The translations under genes and the position numbers were made by a program. Shown here in pieces: positions 1-7,618 of a stretch of DNA of 64,000 bases (positions within the stretch are counted from its first letter, which is position 1; each line of letters starts with the position of its first letter). Origin of the DNA: Leptospira jelokensis (GTDB lineage: Bacteria > Spirochaetota > Leptospiria > Leptospirales > Leptospiraceae); assembly GCF_004769635.1 (NCBI RefSeq), contig NZ_RQGH01000014.1, forward strand, positions 1 through 64,000. Reading direction: 5' to 3'. The notes below the pieces were generated by a model. That model was given only the letters and a program-made list of their open reading frames with translations. It was not told where the DNA came from and ran no database searches.

Positions 1-279
1 GTTTTGTTTGAAGATGATGTTTTAAAATCTCACATGACATTGCCAATTCAAAATGAAAAGGTAAAAAACTTTGTAGCTCCCCTTATGGAGAAAGCAGCAC
101 TAGATCGCCGATTTGTATTACACCTTTTGGCATCCGCTGGAATTTGTGTGGTTCCACTGAGTTCGTTTTGTTGTAGTCGAAATGGTTTTCGGGTCACCTT
201 ACTCGAAGAAGACGACGCAAAGTATGAGTGGATCTATAAGACTTTAGCAGAGAATATTAAACAGTATTTAGCATCTTAA
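1..279 (+). CDS. PLP-dependent class I/II aminotransferase, C-terminal fragment
   Basis: This is the last 92 codons of a gene whose start lies upstream of the window. The frame is open from base 1 and stops with TAA at 277. The visible part holds a stretch of small hydrophobic residues, SAGICVVPLSSFC, followed by GFRVTLLEED. That matches the C-terminal small domain of alanine/aspartate-type aminotransferases, where the Arg of 'xxxFR(V/I)(T/S)' binds the substrate carboxylate. The PLP lysine would lie outside the window, so the substrate cannot be named. The next gene, murI, starts on the base after the stop, which suggests co-transcription. The family call is fairly safe, the exact enzyme is not. 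Confidence 0.6.
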   Translation, partial: VLFEDDVLKSHMTLPIQNEKVKNFVAPLMEKAALDRRFVLHLLASAGICVVPLSSFCCSRNGFRVTLLEEDDAKYEWIYKTLAENIKQYLAS

Positions 280-1092
280 ATGAATTCACGTGGCAGATAC
301 AAAATAGGCATCTTTGACTCAGGATTAGGTGGGTTGTCTGTATTACGTACTTTATGGAAAGAAACATCCAATATTGACTTCATCTATTTTGGAGATTTAA
401 TCCACGCACCTTATGGACAAAAATCCAAAAAAGAAGTCATAGAGTTATCAAAACACGCGTTTGAATATTTGATCGAAAAAGATTGTGAAGCTGTGTTGTT
501 TGCGTGTAACACGGCTACTTCAGCTGCTGCCGATTTTTTGAGGAAACAACATTCAGTTCCAATTTTTGGAATGGAGCCTGCCGTAAAACCAGCGCTAGTT
601 GAAAATCCTGGTGTTAAAATTGCAGTTTTTGCAACTGAATTAACGCTGAAAGAAGAAAAGTTCAAAAATCTAGTGTCAGGACTTGCAATTGGAACAGAAA
701 TTCTTCCCATACCTTGTGAAGGGTTAGCAAAATTGATCGATTCTGATAACTGGGAAGAAGCATGGAATTATTTAGATGCCAAGATAAAGTTTGTTTTATC
801 TGAAACAGAAATCATAGTTCTCGGTTGTACTCATTATGTATTTTTGAGAGAAAGGATCAATTACCATTATCCAAATTTAAAAGTATATGATGGGAATTTG
901 GGTACATCCCTTCATATGAAACGAGTTTTACAGTTACCTGATGGATGTAAGGAAAATAAAAATCAATTGGATATTCTTTTGAACACTCCTGAATCCGATT
1001 ACGTTCACCTTGCAGGTAGAATTGCAAAAACAATTACTCCGAATCATACCTTATCGCTCATTAATACCACAATAGGAAAACTCCATGTCTAA
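280..1092 (+). CDS. murI: Glutamate racemase MurI
   Basis: Converts L-glutamate to D-glutamate for peptidoglycan, in the cytoplasm and without cofactor. The 270-aa protein has the family's usual length. It shows the N-terminal IGIFDSGLGGLSV motif (Asp13-Ser14), the first catalytic cysteine in FACNTATS (Cys76) and the second in GCTHY (Cys183), with a GMEPAVKPA segment between them. Both acid/base cysteines are therefore present. The ATG directly follows the TAA of the aminotransferase gene, and the 3' end overlaps purM by 8 bases, so translational coupling is likely. Confidence 0.95.
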   Translation: MNSRGRYKIGIFDSGLGGLSVLRTLWKETSNIDFIYFGDLIHAPYGQKSKKEVIELSKHAFEYLIEKDCEAVLFACNTATSAAADFLRKQHSVPIFGMEPAVKPALVENPGVKIAVFATELTLKEEKFKNLVSGLAIGTEILPIPCEGLAKLIDSDNWEEAWNYLDAKIKFVLSETEIIVLGCTHYVFLRERINYHYPNLKVYDGNLGTSLHMKRVLQLPDGCKENKNQLDILLNTPESDYVHLAGRIAKTITPNHTLSLINTTIGKLHV

Positions 1093-2113
1093 CCAAAACA
1101 AAGTCACATATAAAGATGCTGGAGTTGATACAGAAAAAGGACAAGAGTTTGTCCAAAGAATCAAAACGAATGTTGCTTCCACTCATAATCAAAATGTATT
1201 AGGTGGACTTGGTGGATTTGCCGCCTGTTACGATGTTAGTTTTTTAAAATCCTACCAAGAACCCATTTTATTGTCTGGAACCGATGGTGTCGGCACAAAA
1301 CTTCAAATTGCCAGATTACTTGGTATCCACAATACAGTTGGGATTGATTTGGTAGCAATGTGTGTGAACGATATTTTGGTAAATGGTGGAAAACCACTTT
1401 TTTTCCAAGACTACATTGCCTGTGGCAAACTTCATTTGCCAACGATGGAAGCAATTGTATCCGGCATTGTTAAAGGTTGTACTTTAGCAGATTGTGCCCT
1501 TGTCGGCGGGGAAACAGCAGAACATCCTGGAGTCATGCCAGATGATGAATACGATTTGGCTGGCTTTGTTGTGGGTGTTGTGGAAAAAAATAAGATGATT
1601 GATGGGAAAACCATCAAATCAGGGGACACAATCATTGGTCTACAATCATCAGGTCCACATAGCAATGGTTTTTCGCTCATTCGTCGATTGTTACTTAAAG
1701 ATGGTAAATTGCCAACGAGTGAAAATGATTTAAAATTTTTAAAAGAACATGTATTCCTCCCAACTCAAATTTATGTAAAATCGATATTGGCTCTCACCCA
1801 GAAAGTTTCCATTAAGGGAATGGTACATATTACTGGTGGTGGATTCTACGAAAACATTCCAAGGGTATTGCCAAAAGGAATTGGTGCTGAAATTTTTTCC
1901 CTTCCAGAGTCATATGTTTTTTCAAAGTTAGAAAAAGACCACTCATTGGATCGAAACGATATGTATGGCACTTTTAATATGGGTATTGGCTATATTTTGG
2001 TGGTTGATTCTAGTTTGGTGGATACGGCGATGTCAACTTTGGAATCACTTGGTGAAACTCCATATGTGATTGGAAAAACAAATGATTCTGGAAACGTTTC
2101 AATTACGATTTAA
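1085..2113 (+). CDS. purM: Phosphoribosylformylglycinamidine cyclo-ligase PurM (AIR synthetase)
   Basis: Catalyses ATP-dependent closure of FGAM to aminoimidazole ribonucleotide, the fifth step of purine synthesis. The 342-aa length fits the family. Key segments are SGTDGVGTKL (residues about 64-73), GIDLVAMCVNDILVNGGKPLFF, VGGETAEHPG and HITGGGFYENIPR, which form the ATP-binding fold of the PurM/PurL/SelD superfamily. The start overlaps the end of murI by 8 bases. The 3' end overlaps the convergent sensor-kinase gene by 11 bases, so no separate terminator fits between them. Confidence 0.95.
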   Translation: MSNQNKVTYKDAGVDTEKGQEFVQRIKTNVASTHNQNVLGGLGGFAACYDVSFLKSYQEPILLSGTDGVGTKLQIARLLGIHNTVGIDLVAMCVNDILVNGGKPLFFQDYIACGKLHLPTMEAIVSGIVKGCTLADCALVGGETAEHPGVMPDDEYDLAGFVVGVVEKNKMIDGKTIKSGDTIIGLQSSGPHSNGFSLIRRLLLKDGKLPTSENDLKFLKEHVFLPTQIYVKSILALTQKVSIKGMVHITGGGFYENIPRVLPKGIGAEIFSLPESYVFSKLEKDHSLDRNDMYGTFNMGIGYILVVDSSLVDTAMSTLESLGETPYVIGKTNDSGNVSITI

Positions 2114-4613
2114 AGGGGAATACCACTTTAAATAAAGTCCTTCCTGGACTCGAATCAAAACTGATGTTGGCGTTGTGACGGTTTACAATTTCTTTCACTA
2201 GATAGAGTCCAAGTCCTAAACCATCTCCCGATGTTTTAGTTGAGAAAAATGGCATAAATACTTTTGGTTGTTGTTCGTAAGGAATTCCAATTCCAGAATC
2301 TTCTATTTCAACTACAACAGAATCTCCCATTTGGTAACTTCGAATCCAAATTGTACCTTTCGATGAAACAGCTTGTATGGCATTCCAAATCATCTGGCTC
2401 CAAAGTTGGACCAGGTCTCCTTGGATACAACGTATCTTACCTTCAAACTCTAAATTTAATATTAAATTGATATCACGTAAAAAGAATTCTTTATACAATG
2501 ATACAGCAGAATGGATTGTATCCTTTAAAGAAAAATCAATGAGTTCTAAGTTGGATTGTAAACCTGCAAAGTTTTTTAATGTGAATGTTATTTTGGAAAG
2601 TCTTCTAATCGAATAGTGAATGTGTTCTGCAGACTGTTTCATAAGAAGGAATTTCTTTAATTTTTTAAAGTCATCAAAATCATGGACACTCGCTTTGATT
2701 TTATTTAGGATCGAAGGAGATAAATTTCGGATTCCCGAATCAACAAAAAGTTCTGCTAGTTCTTCTGGATAAATAATTTGGTTTTGTTTTAGTAATTCAG
2801 ATAAAGATTTCCTTGTTTGGCGATTGGAAAGCCCAGTAAGTATCCTGAGACCCGATTCATTCGAATTGATAATTAAATTTAATATTTCAATGAGTGGTTT
2901 ATTGTTTTCTTCTTCCGTTTCGTCTTCCCATTCAGATACCAATGTTTCCACAGAAGATTTGATCATTCCAATTGGATTGTTGATTTCATGGGCCAGCCCA
3001 GAGACAAGTTGTCCCAGAGATGCAAGTTTTTCATTTTGGATCAATTTTTCTTGGGCTTCTCGTAAGGCGAATAAAGCAGAGTTTAGTTCTGTATTACTCG
3101 TTTGAAGTTCAACCGTTCTCGCTTTTACTTTTTCCTCAAGAGATCTGTTTAACTCTTTTAATTCAAGTTCGGCTGTACGTTTTGATGTTTGGTCAATACC
3201 AATCCAAATGATTTTGGCGGGTTCATTTTTGTTGTCACGAATGATCCCAAGCCTCCATTCTAAATACAAAGTCTGTTTTTGTTTGTTGACAAATCGTAAG
3301 ATTAGGCTTTCGGCTATGTTTTGGATTTCATTGATATCATCCAAAACTTCTTTTAAAAATTCTTTATCTTCTTGGACCAATATTACATTTTGAATGTATT
3401 CACCGATCACCTCTTCTTTGGACAATCCAAGAATTTTTAGAGCTGCAGGATTGATGTTTTCTAATAAACCTTTGGAGTTGGTCAAAAGAATTAAATTTGC
3501 CGCATTATCGAATATAGTAGAGTTTAGATTCTTTTCTTGTAGCAGTGAGATTTCAATTTTTTTTGAACTTGTGATGTCTAAAGCCACCACATCAATTCTT
3601 TTTTTGATTCCTAAAATATCATTGGATATGTTAACATAATGTTCTGTCCAAACAATTGATCCGTTTGCATGAATCATACGTAAGATGATTGGTGATTTTC
3701 CTTCATATAAATCCTTTATTTTGTGTTGGTCTTCAGGAATGACAATGTCTCGAAAAAAATCAGAATTTTCATAGAAGAAATTAATTCCATAACCTGTAAT
3801 TTCTTCCATTTTTGAACTGATGTAAGATGTTCTTGGCTCAGGCAAAAACTCGATATTATAAATAATAGCTGGAAGTTGGTTGTACATGATAAGCAAACGT
3901 ACGTTAACATCTTTAATGGCTTTTTGTAAGGTTTCTAATTCGAAAAGTGATAAATTGAGTTTTTTGGTTTGGACTTGGAAACTAAAGAGGATGCAGCCAA
4001 CTCCGAATAAAAACATGAGCAATGTATTGATCGTGTAACCTAATGGTCGATACCAATCAATTGTGAACAAAATCGGAAAAAATAGTCTTTGTATTGAAAG
4101 TAGAAGGCAAATGGCTAAGATATAAACCCGGAAGGGGTTATCGTATTCTCTTAACCGATAGATGGTGATTCCAAATAATAAAAGTGTGAAGCTATTGAAT
4201 AGTGCTGAAGGTAATGAAAAATAAAAAAATTCAGTATTGGCAAGTAATAGAGAAACAAAAGAGATATAAACAATGACAAAGGAAATGTAAATCCACTTTT
4301 TGTAATTGGGTTTGGTGAATGTCGAGTTAATTGATAATACAAGCAGGTAAGAGCTAAGTAAAGTAAGTGATTCCGAAAAGAAAAAATAAAGTTGGTTTTT
4401 GGTTGAGCCATACAAAAAGAGACTATAGTTTCGTATAACAAGTATAGCTAAAAAGAAAGATGTGTAAGTGAGTTTGATTTCGGACTTTGAATTTTTGGAT
4501 AAAAAGAAAACAATGATTGCGATGACTGAATTGACAACAACAGATAGAGTAGTGACAGCGAATATAATATCGAACTCAAACGGAAACATCGGGTTCGACC
4601 AATTCAGTAACAT
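2103..4613 (-). CDS. Membrane-bound PAS sensor histidine kinase
   Basis: 836 aa. The first ~215 residues are strongly hydrophobic, with about seven membrane segments. Two PAS-like domains follow (roughly 245-350 and 365-485), the second containing NAANLILLTNSKGLLENINPA-type sequence, then a coiled linker (485-525). The phospho-acceptor box GLAHEINNPIGM places the histidine at about residue 542. The catalytic ATPase domain (about 700-836) has an N-box with WNAIQAV, then DSGIGIP and GDGLGLGLYLVKEI. It is the last gene of the chemotaxis operon and probably phosphorylates one of the adjacent CheY-like proteins, an inference from position. The start may instead be the in-frame ATG at 4589. Neither site has a strong ribosome-binding site, and both overlap the upstream receiver gene (by 38 or 14 bases). 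Confidence 0.88.
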   Translation of the reverse strand: MLLNWSNPMFPFEFDIIFAVTTLSVVVNSVIAIIVFFLSKNSKSEIKLTYTSFFLAILVIRNYSLFLYGSTKNQLYFFFSESLTLLSSYLLVLSINSTFTKPNYKKWIYISFVIVYISFVSLLLANTEFFYFSLPSALFNSFTLLLFGITIYRLREYDNPFRVYILAICLLLSIQRLFFPILFTIDWYRPLGYTINTLLMFLFGVGCILFSFQVQTKKLNLSLFELETLQKAIKDVNVRLLIMYNQLPAIIYNIEFLPEPRTSYISSKMEEITGYGINFFYENSDFFRDIVIPEDQHKIKDLYEGKSPIILRMIHANGSIVWTEHYVNISNDILGIKKRIDVVALDITSSKKIEISLLQEKNLNSTIFDNAANLILLTNSKGLLENINPAALKILGLSKEEVIGEYIQNVILVQEDKEFLKEVLDDINEIQNIAESLILRFVNKQKQTLYLEWRLGIIRDNKNEPAKIIWIGIDQTSKRTAELELKELNRSLEEKVKARTVELQTSNTELNSALFALREAQEKLIQNEKLASLGQLVSGLAHEINNPIGMIKSSVETLVSEWEDETEEENNKPLIEILNLIINSNESGLRILTGLSNRQTRKSLSELLKQNQIIYPEELAELFVDSGIRNLSPSILNKIKASVHDFDDFKKLKKFLLMKQSAEHIHYSIRRLSKITFTLKNFAGLQSNLELIDFSLKDTIHSAVSLYKEFFLRDINLILNLEFEGKIRCIQGDLVQLWSQMIWNAIQAVSSKGTIWIRSYQMGDSVVVEIEDSGIGIPYEQQPKVFMPFFSTKTSGDGLGLGLYLVKEIVNRHNANISFDSSPGRTLFKVVFPFKS

Positions 4614-4956
4614 TTTTGATTAATTCTTCGTTTTTGAAAGGTTTTACAATCCAACCATCCGCACCTTCAAATAACGCCTTTGAAATCACCTCTGGTTTTT
4701 TTTCAGATGATAAAACCAAAATTTTAAACTTTGGATTTTTGATGATTTTTTTCGATTCTTTGATGAGTTCGTTCCCACTGATGCCTGGCATGTTAAAGTC
4801 AAAAATGCCAAGATCTATGTTTGGATTTGTCTTTAATGTTTCTAAGGCAGATTCACCCGAAGAAGAGATGAGAATATTGTGACCTTGGCTACTCAAAGCA
4901 AGGCGCACAATTTTTAAAACTGCAGGTGAATCATCGACAACTAAAATTGACGCCAT
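4576..4956 (-). CDS. CheY-like single-domain response regulator (first of pair)
   Basis: 126-aa stand-alone receiver domain. The acidic pair is Asp8-Asp9, the phospho-acceptor is Asp53 in GIFDFNMPG, and the conserved lysine is Lys105 in GWIVKPF. There is no output domain, so signalling must go through protein contacts, either with the flagellar switch or in a phosphorelay. The last ~13 residues (ELVEPDVSV) extend past the domain. It lies 4 bases after its paralogue at 4961-5320 and overlaps the sensor kinase gene that follows. The call is certain at family level, but which of the two is the true CheY cannot be told from the sequence. Confidence 0.88.
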   Translation of the reverse strand: MASILVVDDSPAVLKIVRLALSSQGHNILISSSGESALETLKTNPNIDLGIFDFNMPGISGNELIKESKKIIKNPKFKILVLSSEKKPEVISKALFEGADGWIVKPFKNEELIKNVTELVEPDVSV

Positions 4957-4960
4957 AGAC

Positions 4961-5320
4961 CTAAATCAGTTGGGTGATTAACTTTGTGAGTGACTCATTT
5001 GCAAATGGTTTTACAAGCCAACCAACAGCACCGGCGGCTTTCCCTTTGTTTTTCATCTCATCACTTGACTCAGTGGTTAACATAACAATTTTCATCGTTT
5101 TTCCATTTTCAGTTTTCAGAGCTTTTTCTGTTAACTCGATCCCTGTCATACCAGGCATATTCACATCAAAAATTCCAATATCAAATTTAGAATTTTCAAT
5201 TTTTTCCAATGCTTCCATGCCATTGGAGGCAGAAACAACTTCATGGCCTTCCGTTGTTAAAACCAAATTTAGAATTTTTAATACCGCGGGTGCATCATCG
5301 ACGGTTAGTATCTTTGCCAT
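4961..5320 (-). CDS. CheY-like single-domain response regulator (second of pair)
   Basis: 119-aa receiver domain with Asp8-Asp9, phospho-acceptor Asp52 in GIFDVNMPGMTG and Lys104 in GWLVKPF. The start ATG has a good ribosome-binding site (AGGAG, eight bases upstream). It is clearly paralogous to the neighbouring 126-aa receiver: both begin with a VDDxPAVLKI-type segment and share the unusual GW(I/L)VKPF. The Thr pair after MKIVML fits the CheY switch Thr. Given cheA, cheB and cheW upstream in the same operon, one of the two is a likely CheA target. Confidence 0.9.
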   Translation of the reverse strand: MAKILTVDDAPAVLKILNLVLTTEGHEVVSASNGMEALEKIENSKFDIGIFDVNMPGMTGIELTEKALKTENGKTMKIVMLTTESSDEMKNKGKAAGAVGWLVKPFANESLTKLITQLI

Positions 5321-5330
5321 TTTATTTCTC

Positions 5331-6578
5331 CTATTGTACTAATGGTATTCGTATCGTTAAACAGACATCTTTTGTATTTTCGTTTCTTAAATTGCTATCA
5401 ATATTATAAATTTGAACATTCGCTTGGTGTTGGTCCATAATCTTTTTTACCAAAGTTAATCCTAATCCAAAGCGAAACTGTTCAAATTTCGCATAACTAT
5501 CATCGACAACGGAAGAAATACGAAAAAAAGGTTCAAAAACATAGGTTTCATATTTTTCAGGGATCCCAAAACTATCATCTTCGTTTGGATAGGCGGGGTT
5601 AATGATTTTAATTTCTAAAAAATTTTCTCTATGAAAGAAGATCACATAGATTTCATCACCTAATTTGGAATATTTGATTGCGTTTAATAATATCTCTCGA
5701 ATCACATAAGAAAACTTTGTTTGTTCAAACTTTATTTTGCGATCGATTGCTGAGTTTGGAATTTGGCTTAAATTTATTTTTTGTTTTTTTAGAGAAAGTG
5801 CTTCCTCTAAATTTTTGATTTCTTCATCAAAAAGCGGTAACAATTCCTGAGTTGCAGCATTTGATTCTACAATTGAGTCATCATCAATTACTGACTGCGA
5901 AATGGACATGCTATCAAACATACTTTTGGCAGCATCATAGTTTTCAGAAACTAAATCTAGAATTGGTTTTGGGACTAGGTAAACATTTTGTTCTGGATCC
6001 AGTTTACTTTTCGAGATGAGGATGCTAACAACACTCATGAGTGTACCTATCCCACTTCCCTGAAATAAACTAATATTCATTTGGTGGATGATATCGGCCG
6101 AAATATTTTCGTTTTCTTTATGGGTTAGAGATTTTTTCCAATCAAAGATATCGATCACGCGTTTGAAGAGTTGGTTTTCTGCTTCATGAATGAATTGAGA
6201 TTTCATTTTCGTATTTAGATATTGAAGGGAGCGATCTAAGGTAAACTTTAAGTGTTCGGAGTCAATTGGGGATTGTAAAAAATCATAGGCATTGTGTCGT
6301 TTTAAGAGAGAAGCTGTTAATGCCCAGTTTGACGAATCAGTGATCAAGATGATCAAAACATTCGGAAAAGAAGCAGCAATTTTGGAAAGGACTGCTTCTG
6401 ATCCATTTTCCTTCAGATTTGTCACATGGATGATGATGAAATGGAATTTTTGGTTTTCCAAACTGGAAAATACTTCGTTGAGTTTGGAGACACGTTCATA
6501 TGTGTAATTGATTTCGTTTAAACAGGAAATCAATTCATTGGCTTCGTGGGTATCTAATAGCAAACAATGTGGAATCAT
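5331..6578 (-). CDS. Pseudo-receiver protein with histidine-kinase-type ATPase domain
   Basis: 415 aa. Residues 1-120 look like a receiver fold (LLLDTHEA at the start, ITDSSN after strand 4, FLQSPID near the usual KP site). However, the expected phospho-acceptor position reads IIIHVTNL, so the Asp is missing, and the Lys-Pro is Ser-Pro. A middle region follows with no H-box that I can recognise. The C-terminal third is a clear HATPase domain, with REILLNAIKYS (N-box), a weak FGIPEKYETYVFEPFFR segment and FGLGLTLVKKI. It overlaps the end of cheB by 4 bases (ATGA), so it belongs to the che operon. It could be a degenerate kinase, a phosphatase or an ATP-dependent partner of CheB or CheY; the function is unknown. 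Confidence 0.7.
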   Translation of the reverse strand: MIPHCLLLDTHEANELISCLNEINYTYERVSKLNEVFSSLENQKFHFIIIHVTNLKENGSEAVLSKIAASFPNVLIILITDSSNWALTASLLKRHNAYDFLQSPIDSEHLKFTLDRSLQYLNTKMKSQFIHEAENQLFKRVIDIFDWKKSLTHKENENISADIIHQMNISLFQGSGIGTLMSVVSILISKSKLDPEQNVYLVPKPILDLVSENYDAAKSMFDSMSISQSVIDDDSIVESNAATQELLPLFDEEIKNLEEALSLKKQKINLSQIPNSAIDRKIKFEQTKFSYVIREILLNAIKYSKLGDEIYVIFFHRENFLEIKIINPAYPNEDDSFGIPEKYETYVFEPFFRISSVVDDSYAKFEQFRFGLGLTLVKKIMDQHQANVQIYNIDSNLRNENTKDVCLTIRIPLVQ

Positions 6579-7618
6579 TTCGTACCTATTTCTCTGATTT
6601 TGTCACAGAGGGAACCGAGTGGTAATTGGAACATCACAGCCCCCATTTCAAATGCTACTTTTGGCATTCCGTAAACAACACATGTTTCTTTGTTTTGGCC
6701 AAGTGTCATACATCCATTGTTCTTTAAATTGAGTAATCCTTTGGCACCATCACTTCCCATGCCGGTGAGGATGGCTGCAATTGAGGAGCTTGCGAGTTCA
6801 TTCTGCACGGCAGATTCAAATAACACATCCACAGAAGGTCTGTGTCCATTGACCTTATCTGTTTGTGTTATTTTTGTATACAGTTCACCTGCAAATTTTT
6901 GAACATTTAAGTGGTAATTCCCTGGGGCAATATAAACTGTCCCGTTTTGTAATGGCATTTTGTCTTTTGCTTCTACCACATTTACTTTTAACTCGGAATT
7001 TAATCTGCCGGCAAATAATGCGGTGAAATTTTCTGGCATATGTTGCGCAACAAGAATTGGAGGGAACGTTTCATCAACCTCATCAAGTAACTTACGTAAA
7101 GCAGTTGTTCCTCCAGTGCTTGATCCAATTAAAATCAATTTTTTCTTAAATGGGATCTGTTTTTTCTGTAACGTAAGATCTTTGGGTATCGATTTTTTGA
7201 AACTATGTTCGTTCGAAAAATTATAATTTAATGCTTCGTTTAGTTTGCTTAATAATTCTTCTTTTGCTTCGATTAAACTTTCGGGAGTACCTGACGGTTT
7301 CGTAACATAATCAAAGGCTCCGGCATCCAATGCTTCAAGAGTAATGGATGTGCCTTCGATAGTGGATGAGCTAATCATGATGACGGGCATTGGGTGTTGG
7401 GGTAAGAGTTTTTTTAAAAACTCAATGCCATCCATTTCGGGCATATGCACATCGAGTGTCATCACATCCGGTTGTTTGTCGATGATAAGGTCCCTCGCTT
7501 CAAATGGATTGGATGCTTCTCCTACGACTTCCCAACTAGGATCGGATTCAATCCAACGTTTGATCATACTTCGAACGCTTCTTTGGTCATCAACTATGAT
7601 TACTTTGTGTTTTTTCAT
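6575..7618 (-). CDS. cheB: Chemotaxis glutamate methylesterase/deamidase CheB
   Basis: 347 aa, standard length. The N-terminal receiver has Asp10-Asp11, phospho-acceptor Asp56 in TLDVHMPEMDG and Lys in YVTKPSG. The C-terminal methylesterase domain starts near residue 158, with the catalytic serine in IGSSTGGT (Ser167), the histidine in AQHMPENF (His193) and the aspartate in TGMGSDGAKG. It removes methyl groups from chemoreceptor glutamates. No cheR partner is in this operon. The start overlaps the end of cheA by 4 bases. Confidence 0.95.
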   Translation of the reverse strand: MKKHKVIIVDDQRSVRSMIKRWIESDPSWEVVGEASNPFEARDLIIDKQPDVMTLDVHMPEMDGIEFLKKLLPQHPMPVIMISSSTIEGTSITLEALDAGAFDYVTKPSGTPESLIEAKEELLSKLNEALNYNFSNEHSFKKSIPKDLTLQKKQIPFKKKLILIGSSTGGTTALRKLLDEVDETFPPILVAQHMPENFTALFAGRLNSELKVNVVEAKDKMPLQNGTVYIAPGNYHLNVQKFAGELYTKITQTDKVNGHRPSVDVLFESAVQNELASSSIAAILTGMGSDGAKGLLNLKNNGCMTLGQNKETCVVYGMPKVAFEMGAVMFQLPLGSLCDKIREIGTK

